Below are positions 40,158-49,147 of a stretch of DNA of 64,000 nt, piece by piece (within the stretch, counting starts at the first letter, position 1; the number at the start of each line of letters is the position of its first letter). The notes beneath the pieces are model-generated. The model saw only the letters and a program-made list of their open reading frames with translations. It searched no databases and was not told the DNA's origin. The translations under genes were made by a program, and so were the position numbers. The stretch is from assembly GCA_004020315.1 (NCBI GenBank), contig SAQG01000002.1:186001-250000 (forward strand), in the 5' to 3' direction. This DNA comes from Mesorhizobium sp. (GTDB lineage Bacteria > Pseudomonadota > Alphaproteobacteria > Rhizobiales > Rhizobiaceae).

Positions 40158-40694
40158 ATGCAACAGCTTTTCCAGGAATTCGGCCATCCGACATACGTCC
40201 CGTTTTCCGTTATTGCGGCGAGGCTGCTGCTGGCGTCGATCTTCGGTGCGGCGATCGGGTTCGAACGCGAATGGCGAAATCGGCCTGCTGGGCTTCGCAC
40301 CCATATCCTGGTCTGCGTGGCAGCGGCTACTTTCGGTATTCTGACGATTGAAATCGTTCACGCGCCGATGTTTCTGCAGGATTCCGTGAGGGTCGATCCG
40401 ATTCGCGTTGTCGAAGCGGTTACCGCTGGCGTCGCGTTCCTTGCTGCCGGATCGATTTTGTTTTCGAAAGGCGAGATCCACGGGCTGACGACCGGTGCAG
40501 GCATGTGGCTGTCTGGGGCAATTGGCGTGGCGTGCGGGCTCGGTCTGTGGCAAGTGGCGGCACTCGGCACGCTTTTGGTGCTTGTCGCGGCGGGCCTCCT
40601 TTACAGTTTTGCCGCCAAGTCCGGTATTGGCGAGAACACCGGACAAGAAAAGCCCATATCGGAAGAAGACGTGTCCAAGCCGCCCAAAGGCTGA
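40158..40694 (+). CDS. MgtC/SapB family membrane protein
   Basis: A 178-residue membrane protein of the MgtC family, which in pathogens aids growth in low magnesium. The N-terminal ARLLLASIFGAAIGFEREWR and GLRTHILVCVAAATFGI are family hallmarks, and TAGVAFLAAGSILF with GLTTGAGMWLSGAIGVACG follow. Four to five membrane segments are expected. The ATG at 40158 is preferred over a TTG at 40074, which would add a soluble unrelated stretch. Its function here is unknown, and it is not obviously part of the cob cluster. Confidence 0.88.
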   Translation: MQQLFQEFGHPTYVPFSVIAARLLLASIFGAAIGFEREWRNRPAGLRTHILVCVAAATFGILTIEIVHAPMFLQDSVRVDPIRVVEAVTAGVAFLAAGSILFSKGEIHGLTTGAGMWLSGAIGVACGLGLWQVAALGTLLVLVAAGLLYSFAAKSGIGENTGQEKPISEEDVSKPPKG

Positions 40695-40858
40695 GGAAAA
40701 AAGCGCCCCGCGTGCTAGGGCAGAACGGCGGCGTGCGCGGCGGGCCCAAAGTGGCGCGGCCAACTTTGCGTGACGCAGCACTGCGCTCGATCACAGTTCA
40801 GCCCATTCGCGAGATCGATACGGCTGACTCGGTGTCCAGATCAGGCAGGAACTAAGTC

Positions 40859-41089
40859 CTAAAGCTTCGGCCTTAGATCATGGCTCAACAGACGCGCCTC
40901 CCTAAGGATCGAAGCACGATCGAACCCGATCAGCGATGCGATGTCGCGTATTTGCTGCTCAGTAGCACCTGACTCTCGCGCAAGCGCGCGTACATGGTCG
41001 TCCGTCAGGCATTGGAAACCAACCGTCAGGATCGGAAACCGCGATGTCCGCAACACTCTTTCCAAGTAGCGAAAAAGCGGCAATATCAA
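40859..41089 (-). CDS. Small hypothetical protein
   Basis: A 76-residue open frame starting at TTG, just downstream of the tRNA-Lys gene on the same strand. The part QCLTDDHVRALARESGATEQ followed by IRDIASLIGFDRASILREARLL looks helical and protein-like, with the character of a small helical domain. The first 30 residues and the start are uncertain. Not recognised; it could be a decayed fragment. Confidence 0.35.
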   Translation of the reverse strand: MILPLFRYLERVLRTSRFPILTVGFQCLTDDHVRALARESGATEQQIRDIASLIGFDRASILREARLLSHDLRPKL

Positions 41090-41098
41090 CGGAATAAA

Positions 41099-41174
<76 letters not shown>

Positions 41175-41279
41175 ACTCGCCGGTAAAACCAGCGTCGGCG
41201 GGCATATAGCCGCCGCCATCCGCCATGTCCAGCCCTGCCGGATTCATTTCCCGACAAATCGCTGAAGTGCCGCACGTCG

Positions 41280-42191
41280 TCAGACGAACAGCTTGCCTTC
41301 CGCCACCTTGACGGCATGGCCGCCGATGCGGGCGGTGGCCAGTTTGCCGCCTTCGACATTCAGTTCGAGGCGAATGCGCGAAGGCCGCCCCATCTCCAAG
41401 CCTTGCTCGATCCACAGTTGCGAAACACCCTCCCTCGGGCCGTCGAAATGCATGATCGCGCCGGCGAAGGCGGCCGCCGCCGAACCCGTCGCCGGATCTT
41501 CATAGGAAGGATTGCCCGGCACGATCATGCGGACATGGAAGGCGCTGTCGTGGTTCACCGTCTCGCGGCAGTAGACATACGGACTGGCGAAGGCCCACTC
41601 GCTCTTGCGGGGTGCCAATTCCGACCACGCCTGATTGTCCAGCCTTATCCGGGCGGCGGCTTCCAGATCGGCTACCGGGACGGTGACATAGGGCACGCCG
41701 GCCGACCAGAACGTGACGCGGTGGTTCTCGAAGCCGATTTCGTGCGGCCCCAGGCCAAGTGCCGCGCCGATGGCCTCCGGATCGGCAGACAAGTCCAGCT
41801 GCTCCGGCAGTTGGGCAAGATCGAACTCGGCAAAGGTGGCACCATCGCGCTTGCTGACGGCGCAGCGCACCGGGCCGATATTCTCCTCCAGGACGAAGAT
41901 GCCGGCGGTGTCGCCATCGCCAGCCACTTCGGTAAGCGCAATCGCAGCACCCACCGTCGGATGGCCGGCGAACGGCATCTCATAATCGGGCGTGAAGATG
42001 CGGATGCGGGCGCGGTGCTTGGGATTGTCAGGCGGCAGCACGAAAACGGTTTCCGACAGGTTGAACTCGCGTGCGACGGCCTGCATCGCGACCGTGTCCA
42101 GCCCTTTGCTGTCCAGCACGACGGCCAGCGGATTGCCGGCCAGACGCTCGGTGGTGAACACGTCGTAAAGTAAGTAATTCCGGGTCAGCAT
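41280..42191 (-). CDS. PhzF family isomerase-like protein
   Basis: A 303-residue member of the PhzF (phenazine biosynthesis-like) family with the diaminopimelate-epimerase fold. The N-terminal YDVFTTERLAGNPLAVVLD is typical. The catalytic Glu is in FNLSETVFV (about residue 47), and the conserved FTPDYEMPFAGHPTVGAA and PSYEDPATGSAAAAF are present. No other phenazine genes are near, so phenazine synthesis is not implied and the substrate is unknown. Confidence 0.92.
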   Translation of the reverse strand: MLTRNYLLYDVFTTERLAGNPLAVVLDSKGLDTVAMQAVAREFNLSETVFVLPPDNPKHRARIRIFTPDYEMPFAGHPTVGAAIALTEVAGDGDTAGIFVLEENIGPVRCAVSKRDGATFAEFDLAQLPEQLDLSADPEAIGAALGLGPHEIGFENHRVTFWSAGVPYVTVPVADLEAAARIRLDNQAWSELAPRKSEWAFASPYVYCRETVNHDSAFHVRMIVPGNPSYEDPATGSAAAAFAGAIMHFDGPREGVSQLWIEQGLEMGRPSRIRLELNVEGGKLATARIGGHAVKVAEGKLFV

Positions 42192-42303
42192 TGTAGAAAG
42201 CCTTCTGCCTCAATCCCAACATGGGCGAAATTTAATTTGATATTCGAACCATTAGGCCTGATCTGTGCACTGATGGGGTCATCACTGTTTATAGGGGTCC
42301 GGC

Positions 42304-43593
42304 GTGGACCAGATTGTCAATCTGCCAAAGACGGAATCCACTTCCGACATAGAGACGGCACTCGGGCTTGACCACCTGGGTTTGAAGAAGAAACGGCGTC
42401 GCGGCTGGCTTTATGGCCTGCTTGTGCTGGTCGTCATCGCAGCAAGCTTCGCCGGCTACCAATGGTACGCCGCGTCTCCCGCCAAGGTCGTCTATACCAC
42501 GGCGCCGGCCGCTATTGCCGATCTCACGGTCGAAGTATCGGCCACCGGCACGCTGCAGCCCCTCACCCAGGTCGACATTTCAAGCGAACTGTCCGGCGTC
42601 GTCCGCTCGGTCGCGGTCAACGAGAACCAGCAGGTGAAGAAGGGCGATGTGCTGGCGGCGCTCGATACGGCCAAGCTGGAGGTGCAGATCGAGCGCGCCG
42701 AGGCTTCCGCCAAGGCGGCGGCCGCCAATGTCGAGACCGCCACCGTAACCCTCACCGAAAATGAAAGGGCGCTTGCGCGCGCGGCGGCGCTCACCAAGCG
42801 CGGCATGGCGACGGACCAGTCGCTTGAAGCGGCGACAGCGACGCGCGACCGCTCCAAAGCAGCGCTCGACAGCGCCAAAGCCAATCTTGCCATCGCCAAT
42901 GCCGATCTCAAGGCGCAGCAGACCGACTTCGCCAAGAGCACCATCTATGCACCCATCGACGGCATCGTTCTGACGCGCTCGGTCGATCCCGGCCAGACGG
43001 TTGCCTCCTCGCTGCAAGCCCCGGTGCTGTTCGTCATCGCCGCCGACCTCAGGAACATGGAGTTGAAGGCAGCGGTCGACGAGGCCGACATCGGCGCTGT
43101 CAAGCCCGGCCAGCATGCCCGCTTCACCGTCGACGCTTTTCCGGAACGGCCGTTCGATGCCGAGATCCGCGACATCTCCTATGCTTCGGTCACCACCGAC
43201 GGCGTCGTCACCTACGACGCGCGGTTCGAGGTCGACAATAACGAGCTGCTGTTGCGGCCCGGCATGACTGCCACCGTTTCGGTCGTCACCAAGCAGGCCA
43301 AGGGCGTGCTCACAGTGCCGGCCATCGCCTTTCGCTATCGGCCGGCGCAAACAGCCGCCCGCGGGTGGAGTTTGAGCGACCTGTTCACGGGCCGCATGGG
43401 CCGTCCCGGCGGCAACCGCCAGCGCCAGGCGACGGCGCAGCCTACCGACGGCTCGCGCACGCTCTACGTGCTGGAGAACGGCCGGCCTCGGCCGGTCAAC
43501 GTCAAGGTCGGCTCTACCGATGGCGAACTAACCGAGATCACCTCCGGTCTCGAAGAAGGTGCGCAAGTCATCACCGCGCAGCAGCGGAGCTGA
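42304..43593 (+). CDS. MacA/HlyD-like periplasmic adaptor subunit
   Basis: A 429-residue membrane-fusion protein that links an inner-membrane exporter to the outer membrane. One membrane segment lies at about residues 38-56 (GLLVLVVIAASFAGYQW). The biotinyl-lipoyl-like domain begins at VEVSATGTLQPLTQVDISSE. An Ala-rich coiled-coil hairpin covers about 110-200, then beta-barrel and C-terminal domains. The start is GTG at 42304. A TGATG-GGGT-CATCA inverted repeat at 42271-42284 lies just upstream and could be an operator. It forms an operon with the ATPase and permease genes that follow; the substrate is unknown. Confidence 0.92.
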   Translation: MDQIVNLPKTESTSDIETALGLDHLGLKKKRRRGWLYGLLVLVVIAASFAGYQWYAASPAKVVYTTAPAAIADLTVEVSATGTLQPLTQVDISSELSGVVRSVAVNENQQVKKGDVLAALDTAKLEVQIERAEASAKAAAANVETATVTLTENERALARAAALTKRGMATDQSLEAATATRDRSKAALDSAKANLAIANADLKAQQTDFAKSTIYAPIDGIVLTRSVDPGQTVASSLQAPVLFVIAADLRNMELKAAVDEADIGAVKPGQHARFTVDAFPERPFDAEIRDISYASVTTDGVVTYDARFEVDNNELLLRPGMTATVSVVTKQAKGVLTVPAIAFRYRPAQTAARGWSLSDLFTGRMGRPGGNRQRQATAQPTDGSRTLYVLENGRPRPVNVKVGSTDGELTEITSGLEEGAQVITAQQRS

Positions 43594-43597
43594 CGTC

Positions 43598-44290
43598 ATG
43601 CTCATCACCTTCGACAAGGTCTGGAAAAGCTATGGCCGCGGCGAAGCCACGGTCCATGCGCTGGCCGGTGTCGACCTTGCCATCCGCAGCGGCGAATTCG
43701 TCGCCATCATGGGACCGTCCGGCTCGGGCAAGTCGACGGCGATGAACATCATCGGCTGCCTCGACACGCCGACGGCCGGAACCTACAGCTTCATGGGCAT
43801 CGATGCTGGCCGTCTCGACCGCAACCGGCGCGCCATACTGCGCAATCTCTACGTCGGCTTCGTCTTCCAGGGCTACAATCTCCTGCCGCGCACCACAGCG
43901 GTGGAGAATGTCGAACTGCCGCTGATCTATCGCGGCGTCGGCGCCCGCGAGCGTCACGACCTCGCCATGAAAGCGCTGGCCGAGGTCGGCCTTGTCGGCC
44001 GCGAGCACCACACGCCGGCCGAGCTTTCCGGCGGCCAGCAGCAGCGCGTGGCGATCGCACGCGCCATCGTCACCAGGCCGACACTGCTCGTCGCCGACGA
44101 GCCGACCGGCAATCTCGATACCGCCCGCACGCACGAGATCATGGAACTCCTGACGCGGCTGAACACCGAACTCGGTCTCACCATAGCCATGGTCACGCAC
44201 GAGGCCGACGTCGCTGCCTATGCCGAGCGCACAATCCGCTTCCTCGACGGCCACGTCGCATCCGACACCGTGAATCTCGAGGTGGCCTAG
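43598..44290 (+). CDS. MacB/LolD-like ABC transporter ATP-binding protein
   Basis: A 230-residue ATPase. Walker [10 protein letters not shown] (about 41-49), the signature [15 protein letters not shown] and Walker [13 protein letters not shown] are intact. The start at 43598 ([15 protein letters not shown]) lies 4 bp after the adaptor stop. Unlike E. coli MacB, the ATPase is not fused to the permease; the two genes are separated by a repeat-filled 124-bp gap. Confidence 0.94.
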   Translation: MLITFDKVWKSYGRGEATVHALAGVDLAIRSGEFVAIMGPSGSGKSTAMNIIGCLDTPTAGTYSFMGIDAGRLDRNRRAILRNLYVGFVFQGYNLLPRTTAVENVELPLIYRGVGARERHDLAMKALAEVGLVGREHHTPAELSGGQQQRVAIARAIVTRPTLLVADEPTGNLDTARTHEIMELLTRLNTELGLTIAMVTHEADVAAYAERTIRFLDGHVASDTVNLEVA

Positions 44291-44414
44291 CCATGATCCC
44301 GAACCGAAGGACCGCGTCAGCGAAAAGTGGAATCCGGTTTTCGGAAGAGATCATGGCTAAACACAGAGATAGAGCCCCATCCCGGTTCTATCGGCATGGA
44401 TCAGGCTCTAGACC
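44290..44414. repeat. Palindromic repeat pair between ATPase and permease genes
   Basis: The first element (44290-44357) has perfect outer ends GCCATGATC and GATCATGGC, and an interior related to the cobB-cobV repeat (CGAAAAGTGGAATCCGG, TTTTCGG). It begins at the last base of the ATPase TAG stop. A second, less clear inverted pair (AGAGCC ... GGCTCT, about 44371-44409) follows and runs up to the permease start. Confidence 0.8.
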
Positions 44415-45632
44415 ATGATCTGGGAAACCATCCGCCTCTCACTGCTGTCCGTACGCCGCAACGTGCTGCGCTCGTTTCTGACGCTGCTCGGCATCGTCAT
44501 CGGCGTGGCCGCCGTCATCGCCATGCTCACCATCGGCTCGGGCACCACCGAAAAGGTCAAGGCCGACATTTCCAAGCTCGGCAGCAACCTGCTCGTCGTC
44601 CGTCCCGGCCGCCCGGCCGGGCCCGGCGGACCGGGAGGGCTCGACCAAGCCACCCGTCCGCTCGGCAGCAAGGAACTTGCCGCGCTCGTCGCACACCTGA
44701 CCGGCGCCCGCGCCATCTCGCCCGCCTCGCAAAAGCAGGTCCGCGTCATCTTCGGCACCGAAAGTCTGACATCGGGTGTCACCGGCACCGACAGCGCCTA
44801 TCTCGATGCGCGCGACTGGAAGCTGGTTTCGGGCCGCCCGTTCAGCGATTCGGAAATCCGCTCGGGCACCGGCGTCTGCCTGGTCGGCGAAACCGTGCGC
44901 CAGCAGTTCTTCGGCGCCGGCGACCCCGAAGGCGAGATCATTCGCGTCAACCGTAGCTCGTGCAAGATCATCGGCCTGCTCGAGCCGAAGGGCTATACCG
45001 GCTTCGGCCAGGACCAGGACAATGTCGTGCTGATGCCGCTCGCCGCCTACCAACGCCGCATCGCCGGCAACCGCGACATCGACTCGATCTACATCGCCGC
45101 CGACGACCGGACGCCGACCACCGAGCTGCTGCCACGCGTTGAAGACATTTTGCGCGACACACGCCGCATTACGCCCGACCGCGAAGACGATTTCTCGATA
45201 CGCGACATGACCCAGATCGCCGACGCCATGGCGAGCGCCACCACGACGATGACCGGCATGCTGGGAGCGGTCGCCGGCGTCAGCCTGTTGGTCGGCGGCA
45301 TCGGCATCATGAACATAATGCTGGTGTCGGTCACCGAGCGCACTCGCGAGATCGGCATCCGGCTGGCCATCGGCGCGCATGAAAAGCACATCCTCATCCA
45401 GTTCCTGGTCGAGGCGACCGTGCTGTCGCTGCTTGGCGGCATCATCGGCATCCTGATCGGCCTGGCGCTTGCCGGCCTCGCGTCGCTGACGCTGGCGATC
45501 CCGTTCGCGCCAAGCCCGGCGGTGATCCTGCTCGCAGTCGGCTTCTCGGCGCTGATCGGCATGGTGTTCGGTTTCTTCCCGGCTCTGCGAGGCGCGCGGC
45601 TCGATCCGATCGACGCGCTGAGGCATGAATAG
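44415..45632 (+). CDS. MacB/FtsX-type ABC transporter permease
   Basis: A 405-residue permease with the MacB layout: one N-terminal membrane segment (LTLLGIVIGVAAVIAML), a large periplasmic domain (about 50-270) and three C-terminal membrane segments. The conserved GIMNIMLVSVTERTREIGIR is near residue 300 and ALRGARLDPIDALRHE ends the protein. The ATG at 44415 has no clear ribosome site because the upstream sequence is repeat. It works with the preceding ATPase and adaptor as a tripartite exporter, by homology. Confidence 0.93.
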   Translation: MIWETIRLSLLSVRRNVLRSFLTLLGIVIGVAAVIAMLTIGSGTTEKVKADISKLGSNLLVVRPGRPAGPGGPGGLDQATRPLGSKELAALVAHLTGARAISPASQKQVRVIFGTESLTSGVTGTDSAYLDARDWKLVSGRPFSDSEIRSGTGVCLVGETVRQQFFGAGDPEGEIIRVNRSSCKIIGLLEPKGYTGFGQDQDNVVLMPLAAYQRRIAGNRDIDSIYIAADDRTPTTELLPRVEDILRDTRRITPDREDDFSIRDMTQIADAMASATTTMTGMLGAVAGVSLLVGGIGIMNIMLVSVTERTREIGIRLAIGAHEKHILIQFLVEATVLSLLGGIIGILIGLALAGLASLTLAIPFAPSPAVILLAVGFSALIGMVFGFFPALRGARLDPIDALRHE

Positions 45633-45756
45633 CGCGGCGGAGCGTGCGCCGCCTTCAGATATCCCCCCAAAATTTTGACGCGGCCGTCGCCCTCCCCCTG
45701 TCGCGAAACAATCCGCGGTGATAGCAATCGCCTTGGGGATATGGGGGAATAGTGGG

Positions 45757-45999
45757 ATGAGCAAGAAAGAGCGAGTGGCTTTGGTGACGTTGATCATCGA
45801 GGCCGCGTTGGCGGGGCTTTGGTGGTATTTGGCCAGCTATGGCATGGCCAACCCCGATCATGTCACCGCCGATTTCCAGCAGGTTGTCGGTCAGACGATG
45901 GGAACGGCGATGGGTGCGCTGTTCGGTATCGGCGTCATGCTGTTTTTCGTCGCCGCCCGCAACGACCGCAAAACCATCGAAAACAAAATGCGTCGTTAG
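45757..45999 (+). CDS. Small two-helix membrane protein
   Basis: An 80-residue protein of unknown function. Two hydrophobic segments are visible, about residues 7-29 (ALVTLIIEAALAGLWWYL) and 48-68 (MGTAMGALFGIGVMLFFVAA), flanked by charged residues. The start at 45757 (MSKKERVALV) follows a purine-rich GGGGGAATAGTGGG. The stop codon lies in a palindromic repeat. No family recognised. Confidence 0.7.
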   Translation: MSKKERVALVTLIIEAALAGLWWYLASYGMANPDHVTADFQQVVGQTMGTAMGALFGIGVMLFFVAARNDRKTIENKMRR

Positions 46000-46039
46000 A
46001 GCGACGTGCGTCCACTTGGACGCACAAAGTACGCTCTAA
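45996..46039. repeat. 44-bp inverted repeat at a stop codon
   Basis: The ends TTAGAGCG and CGCTCTAA are perfect inverted copies. Inside, GTGCGTCCA-CTT-GGACGCAC forms a second hairpin. The TAG stop of the small membrane protein (45997-45999) is part of the left end. Confidence 0.88.
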
Positions 46040-46102
46040 CGCCTTTGAACCTGCGCATCGTGCTTTCCGAAAATCGATTTCGATTTTCGGGCCGATGCGT
46101 TA
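46037..46102. repeat. 66-bp palindromic repeat at the Nudix gene stop
   Basis: The outer ends TAACGC and GCGTTA pair. Inside are GCATCG/CGATGC and CCGAAAATCGA-TTTCGATTTTCGG. The TAA stop of the Nudix gene (read on the minus strand at 46100-46102) lies in the right end. It overlaps the neighbouring 44-bp repeat by three bases and resembles a repeat I remember from rhizobial genomes. Confidence 0.9.
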
Positions 46103-46816
46103 GTCCTTGCCGGCAAAATGCCACTCGATCAGTGGCTTCATGTGCGGCATCAACCCGTCCGGCAGGTCATCGGCATTGCGGATGATGACGGGCCCGTCGA
46201 TTTCCGGCTCTGCCTCGATGGCGACAAAGGCACTGATGCGCTGCGCGACCTCGTCGGCGGATGCCGTCTCGCGATAGCGGCGAAAGATCACCGTGCCGGT
46301 TGCCGTCGACAGGGCGTAGTAACGCTTGCCGCGTGTCGCGCCGGCAAGGTCGAGGCCGGTTTCTTCCCGCACCTCGCGGATCATGTTGAAGTCGACATCA
46401 ACACGGCCGTCGCGGAAATCAGTTGGCTCGAACGAGCCGGCGGCGAAGTAGACGCGGCCGGCATTGACCGTGTGCGACGCCATGCGGATCGCCACCAGCG
46501 CATTGTCGCCGGCGACCAGCATGGCATGAGCATAAGCGTGCTCGGCCCCCGCCACCTGGCGATTGCCACGCCAAAGCATGAAGGTTGAGTAGCGCACCGC
46601 ATGGCAGCGGCCTACGAGGCGGTTATCGCGATAGCTGAGCGCCGAAAGCAGCACCACGGTGCCGTCGAACAACGCCGGGTTGGCTCCGGTCTCGCGCCGC
46701 CAATTCTCGGCGATCGCTTGCACATTATCGCGTTCGAACGGATGCGGGCCGGGGTCGAGCCTGACGTCGACGGCGTCGACCGGCAGGATGATGTTGCGCG
46801 GCAGGTCGAAGTTCAA
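46100..46816 (-). CDS. Nudix hydrolase family protein
   Basis: Predicted 238 residues with a C-terminal Nudix-like fold. The Nudix box is partly visible as GSFEPTDFRDG ... NMIREVREETGLDL, where REVREETG is the conserved metal-binding core. The start is uncertain: TTG at 46816 (reading NFDLPRNIILPVDAV) is 9 bp after a GAGG ribosome-like site; the frame is open much further upstream but lies inside the next gene. Substrate unknown. It follows the endonuclease/phosphatase gene by 11 bp and is probably co-transcribed. Confidence 0.82.
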   Translation of the reverse strand: MNFDLPRNIILPVDAVDVRLDPGPHPFERDNVQAIAENWRRETGANPALFDGTVVLLSALSYRDNRLVGRCHAVRYSTFMLWRGNRQVAGAEHAYAHAMLVAGDNALVAIRMASHTVNAGRVYFAAGSFEPTDFRDGRVDVDFNMIREVREETGLDLAGATRGKRYYALSTATGTVIFRRYRETASADEVAQRISAFVAIEAEPEIDGPVIIRNADDLPDGLMPHMKPLIEWHFAGKD

Positions 46817-46827
46817 CGGGGCGATCC

Positions 46828-47940
46828 TCAGGCCATGTCCAGAGTGATCGCCACCGGGCAGTGGTCCGACGCTTTCGGCCGATCCCAGCCGGCACGCGGA
46901 AAGCGGTCCACCTCCTGGCCCGCCGGAAATATCGTGCGCCAGGGCTGGCCGTTGCGGATGATGTCGGGAACGGCTGTCGCGTTCTTGGCTGCCAGCGCCT
47001 TCGACAACAGGATGTAGTCGAGCTGGCACAGATGCCGCTCTTGCGGTCCGCGCGTATGGTATAAGGTCCAACGGTCCATCTCCGGGCGCCGCTCGACCGC
47101 ATTCTCGCAAAAGCCGCCGGCGGTGAGCACGTTGAGACAAGACTGGCTCTCATCGATCACCTCGAAGCGGTAGCCGTCAAAGGCGTCGCCGGATATCTTC
47201 ACGCGCTGCCGATAATCGTTCATGTCGCCGCAGATCGCCCAGCTTTTATCGGCGGCGTGATCCCCGCCGAAACGCTCCTCGATGATCCGACGCACTGCTT
47301 GCGCCTCGGCCATGCGCAGCGGCATTGTCGCCTGGCGGCCGTCCAGACCGTTGCGGGGCGACCCCATCGACTTGAAATGCACCAGATAGAGCGTCAGCGG
47401 CACGCCGCCGATAGCCAGGTCGATTTCCAGGCAGTCGCGCCGGAAGATGCGGTGGTTGGCCTGGTGCCCAAGCGCTGCCAGTTCCGGCGTGTAAAGGCCG
47501 AATTGCTCGAACGTGACATAGGCGTGGCTTGTCATGCGCACGAATTCGATCGGCTGGCCCTGCGCGGTCTCGTTGCGCATCATCACGGCGACGTCGATGC
47601 CGCGCGAATCGTTGCCTGCGGTGGTGTATTTCTGGCGGTAGCCATGCCCGACCATCTTGAACAGATAGCCGTATTCGAAAGCCTTCAGCGCTTCGATATT
47701 GTCGACCTCCTGCATGCAGATGATGTCGGCGCGGGTGGCCGCGATGGCCAGTGCCGTCAACTGGCGCGTATCGTCGGATTGCGCGATCGCCCGCGCCTGC
47801 TCCAGCATCTTGTATTCGGCCTCGCTCTGGATATCGAAGAGCGCCAGCGTACGATCTTCGTTGAGCTGGTTGCGATATCCGGAAAAATCGAACCTGTTCA
47901 TCAGGTTTTCGACATTGAAGGTGGCGAGGCGCAGCGACAT
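46828..47940 (-). CDS. Endonuclease/exonuclease/phosphatase family protein
   Basis: A 370-residue metal-dependent phosphoesterase. Family signatures in order: LATFNVENL (residues 5-13), ICMQEVDN, the SRGIDVAVM and VHFKS segments, GDMNDYR and the C-terminal SDHCPVAI. The start at 47940 (MSLRLATFNVEN) is clear because the motif begins at once. The substrate (nucleic acid or small phosphoester) cannot be told. It is the first of a two-gene unit with the Nudix gene. Confidence 0.9.
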   Translation of the reverse strand: MSLRLATFNVENLMNRFDFSGYRNQLNEDRTLALFDIQSEAEYKMLEQARAIAQSDDTRQLTALAIAATRADIICMQEVDNIEALKAFEYGYLFKMVGHGYRQKYTTAGNDSRGIDVAVMMRNETAQGQPIEFVRMTSHAYVTFEQFGLYTPELAALGHQANHRIFRRDCLEIDLAIGGVPLTLYLVHFKSMGSPRNGLDGRQATMPLRMAEAQAVRRIIEERFGGDHAADKSWAICGDMNDYRQRVKISGDAFDGYRFEVIDESQSCLNVLTAGGFCENAVERRPEMDRWTLYHTRGPQERHLCQLDYILLSKALAAKNATAVPDIIRNGQPWRTIFPAGQEVDRFPRAGWDRPKASDHCPVAITLDMA

Positions 47941-48104
47941 GGCGGTGACCTTTGCCCGCAAGCGAGCTCGAAAACAAGGGCCCGCCCTGCCCGTCATGGT
48001 TGACGAAACCTTTCCGTTCATCTTCCGTTCAGGCGGGACGTTTCATGAATAGGCTCTTCCTCGGGTATTCTGGGCGCGGGGCCTGAAATCTCTTGGAGAG
48101 TGCT

Positions 48105-48677
48105 ATGAAACCGCTCTTTTCTTTTTCCGTCAGATCCGGGCTGATAACGCTCGGTCTCCTGGGCGGCCTGTCAACGCCTTCGCATGCCGGCCCAATCCTC
48201 AAACCCGTGCTGCCGGTGCAGGTCAACGCCATGGCGCCTGATATCGTGCCAGCCCGCGAAAGTTGGGCCGGCGGCAACGACAGGCAGATGTATGACTGGC
48301 GTTGGCGCAATCGGCACGGCGCCCGGGAGTGGCGGGGTGGCAAGGATCATTGGAGATGGCGCGGTCGCCACGAGGCTTGGAGGTGGCGTGATCGCGACGA
48401 CTGGCGCTGGCGCCACCGTCGTCATCATCGCCGCCATTTCAATGATTCCGCGATCTTTTTCGGCTTGGGCCTAGGGTTGCCGGCATACCACTACTACAAC
48501 AACTATGACTACTACGACTATGTTCCGCCGGCACCCCGCCGCTATTATCGCACGCAAAGGCTTTCAAGCGCCCATGTTCGCTGGTGCTACGACCGCTATC
48601 GGTCGTATCGCGCCTGGGACAACACATTCCAGCCCTATGGCGGTCCGCGCCGGCAGTGCTGGTCGCCTTACAGCTGA
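48105..48677 (+). CDS. BA14K family secreted protein, Trp/Arg/His-rich
   Basis: A 190-residue protein with a signal peptide (about residues 1-28, ending SHA). Residues 65-111 are very rich in Trp, Arg and His with recurring WRWR. A Tyr-rich segment (about 129-148) follows, then a C-terminal BA14K domain ([19 protein letters not shown] ... CWSPY) with two Cys likely to form a disulphide. BA14K proteins are known from Brucella as immunoreactive lectin-like proteins. The ATG at 48105 follows TTGGAGAG. Confidence 0.85.
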   Translation: MKPLFSFSVRSGLITLGLLGGLSTPSHAGPILKPVLPVQVNAMAPDIVPARESWAGGNDRQMYDWRWRNRHGAREWRGGKDHWRWRGRHEAWRWRDRDDWRWRHRRHHRRHFNDSAIFFGLGLGLPAYHYYNNYDYYDYVPPAPRRYYRTQRLSSAHVRWCYDRYRSYRAWDNTFQPYGGPRRQCWSPYS

Positions 48678-48700
48678 GCGGGGCGACTGATGAATTCCAG

Positions 48701-48728
48701 ACGGCGCCGCGCCTCGCGACGCCGTTTT
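48701..48728 (+). terminator. Probable intrinsic terminator of the BA14K gene
   Basis: ACGGCG (48701-48706) pairs with CGCCGT (48720-48725), with an inner CGCG-CCT-CGCG stem, followed by TTTT. The T-run is short. Confidence 0.5.
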
Positions 48729-48862
48729 CATCTGGCCCCATTTCTTCTAAAATTCTTCCCGTTTTTTTCTGAACGGTGATAACGCTATGTTTATCGGGCG
48801 GGCCTAATTATCTTGCCGATCGCACCATATGAAATGCGATGATCGCCGGGGTTGGGCGCGCG

Positions 48863-49147
48863 ATGGCTGAAGACGAACACAGGGACAAACGCAGGCAGCG
48901 CGTCTTCAAGGGCGCGACGATCCTGACCGGCATTACCAATTCCGAGGTCACCTGCACGGTGCGCAACATGCATGACGGCGGCGCCGAACTGAAGGTATCG
49001 ATCGACGCACGCGTGCCCGACGAGTTCCTGCTCTATGTGCCGACCGACGGCATCGCCTACAAGGCAGTGGTCCGCTGGCGCCGCGAGGACCGCATCGGCA
49101 TCATGTTCACCGGCACCGAGCCAAAGCCCCACTGGCACTACGGCTAA
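48863..49147 (+). CDS. PilZ domain protein
   Basis: A 94-residue single-domain protein. The arginine-rich start (RDKRRQRVFKG) matches the RxxxR element. The second element (canonically D/NxSxxG) reads NMHDGG, with His in place of Ser, so cyclic-di-GMP binding is possible but not assured. The start at 48863 (MAEDEHRDKRRQ) is preferred; an ATG 24 bp upstream is also in frame. Confidence 0.82.
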   Translation: MAEDEHRDKRRQRVFKGATILTGITNSEVTCTVRNMHDGGAELKVSIDARVPDEFLLYVPTDGIAYKAVVRWRREDRIGIMFTGTEPKPHWHYG

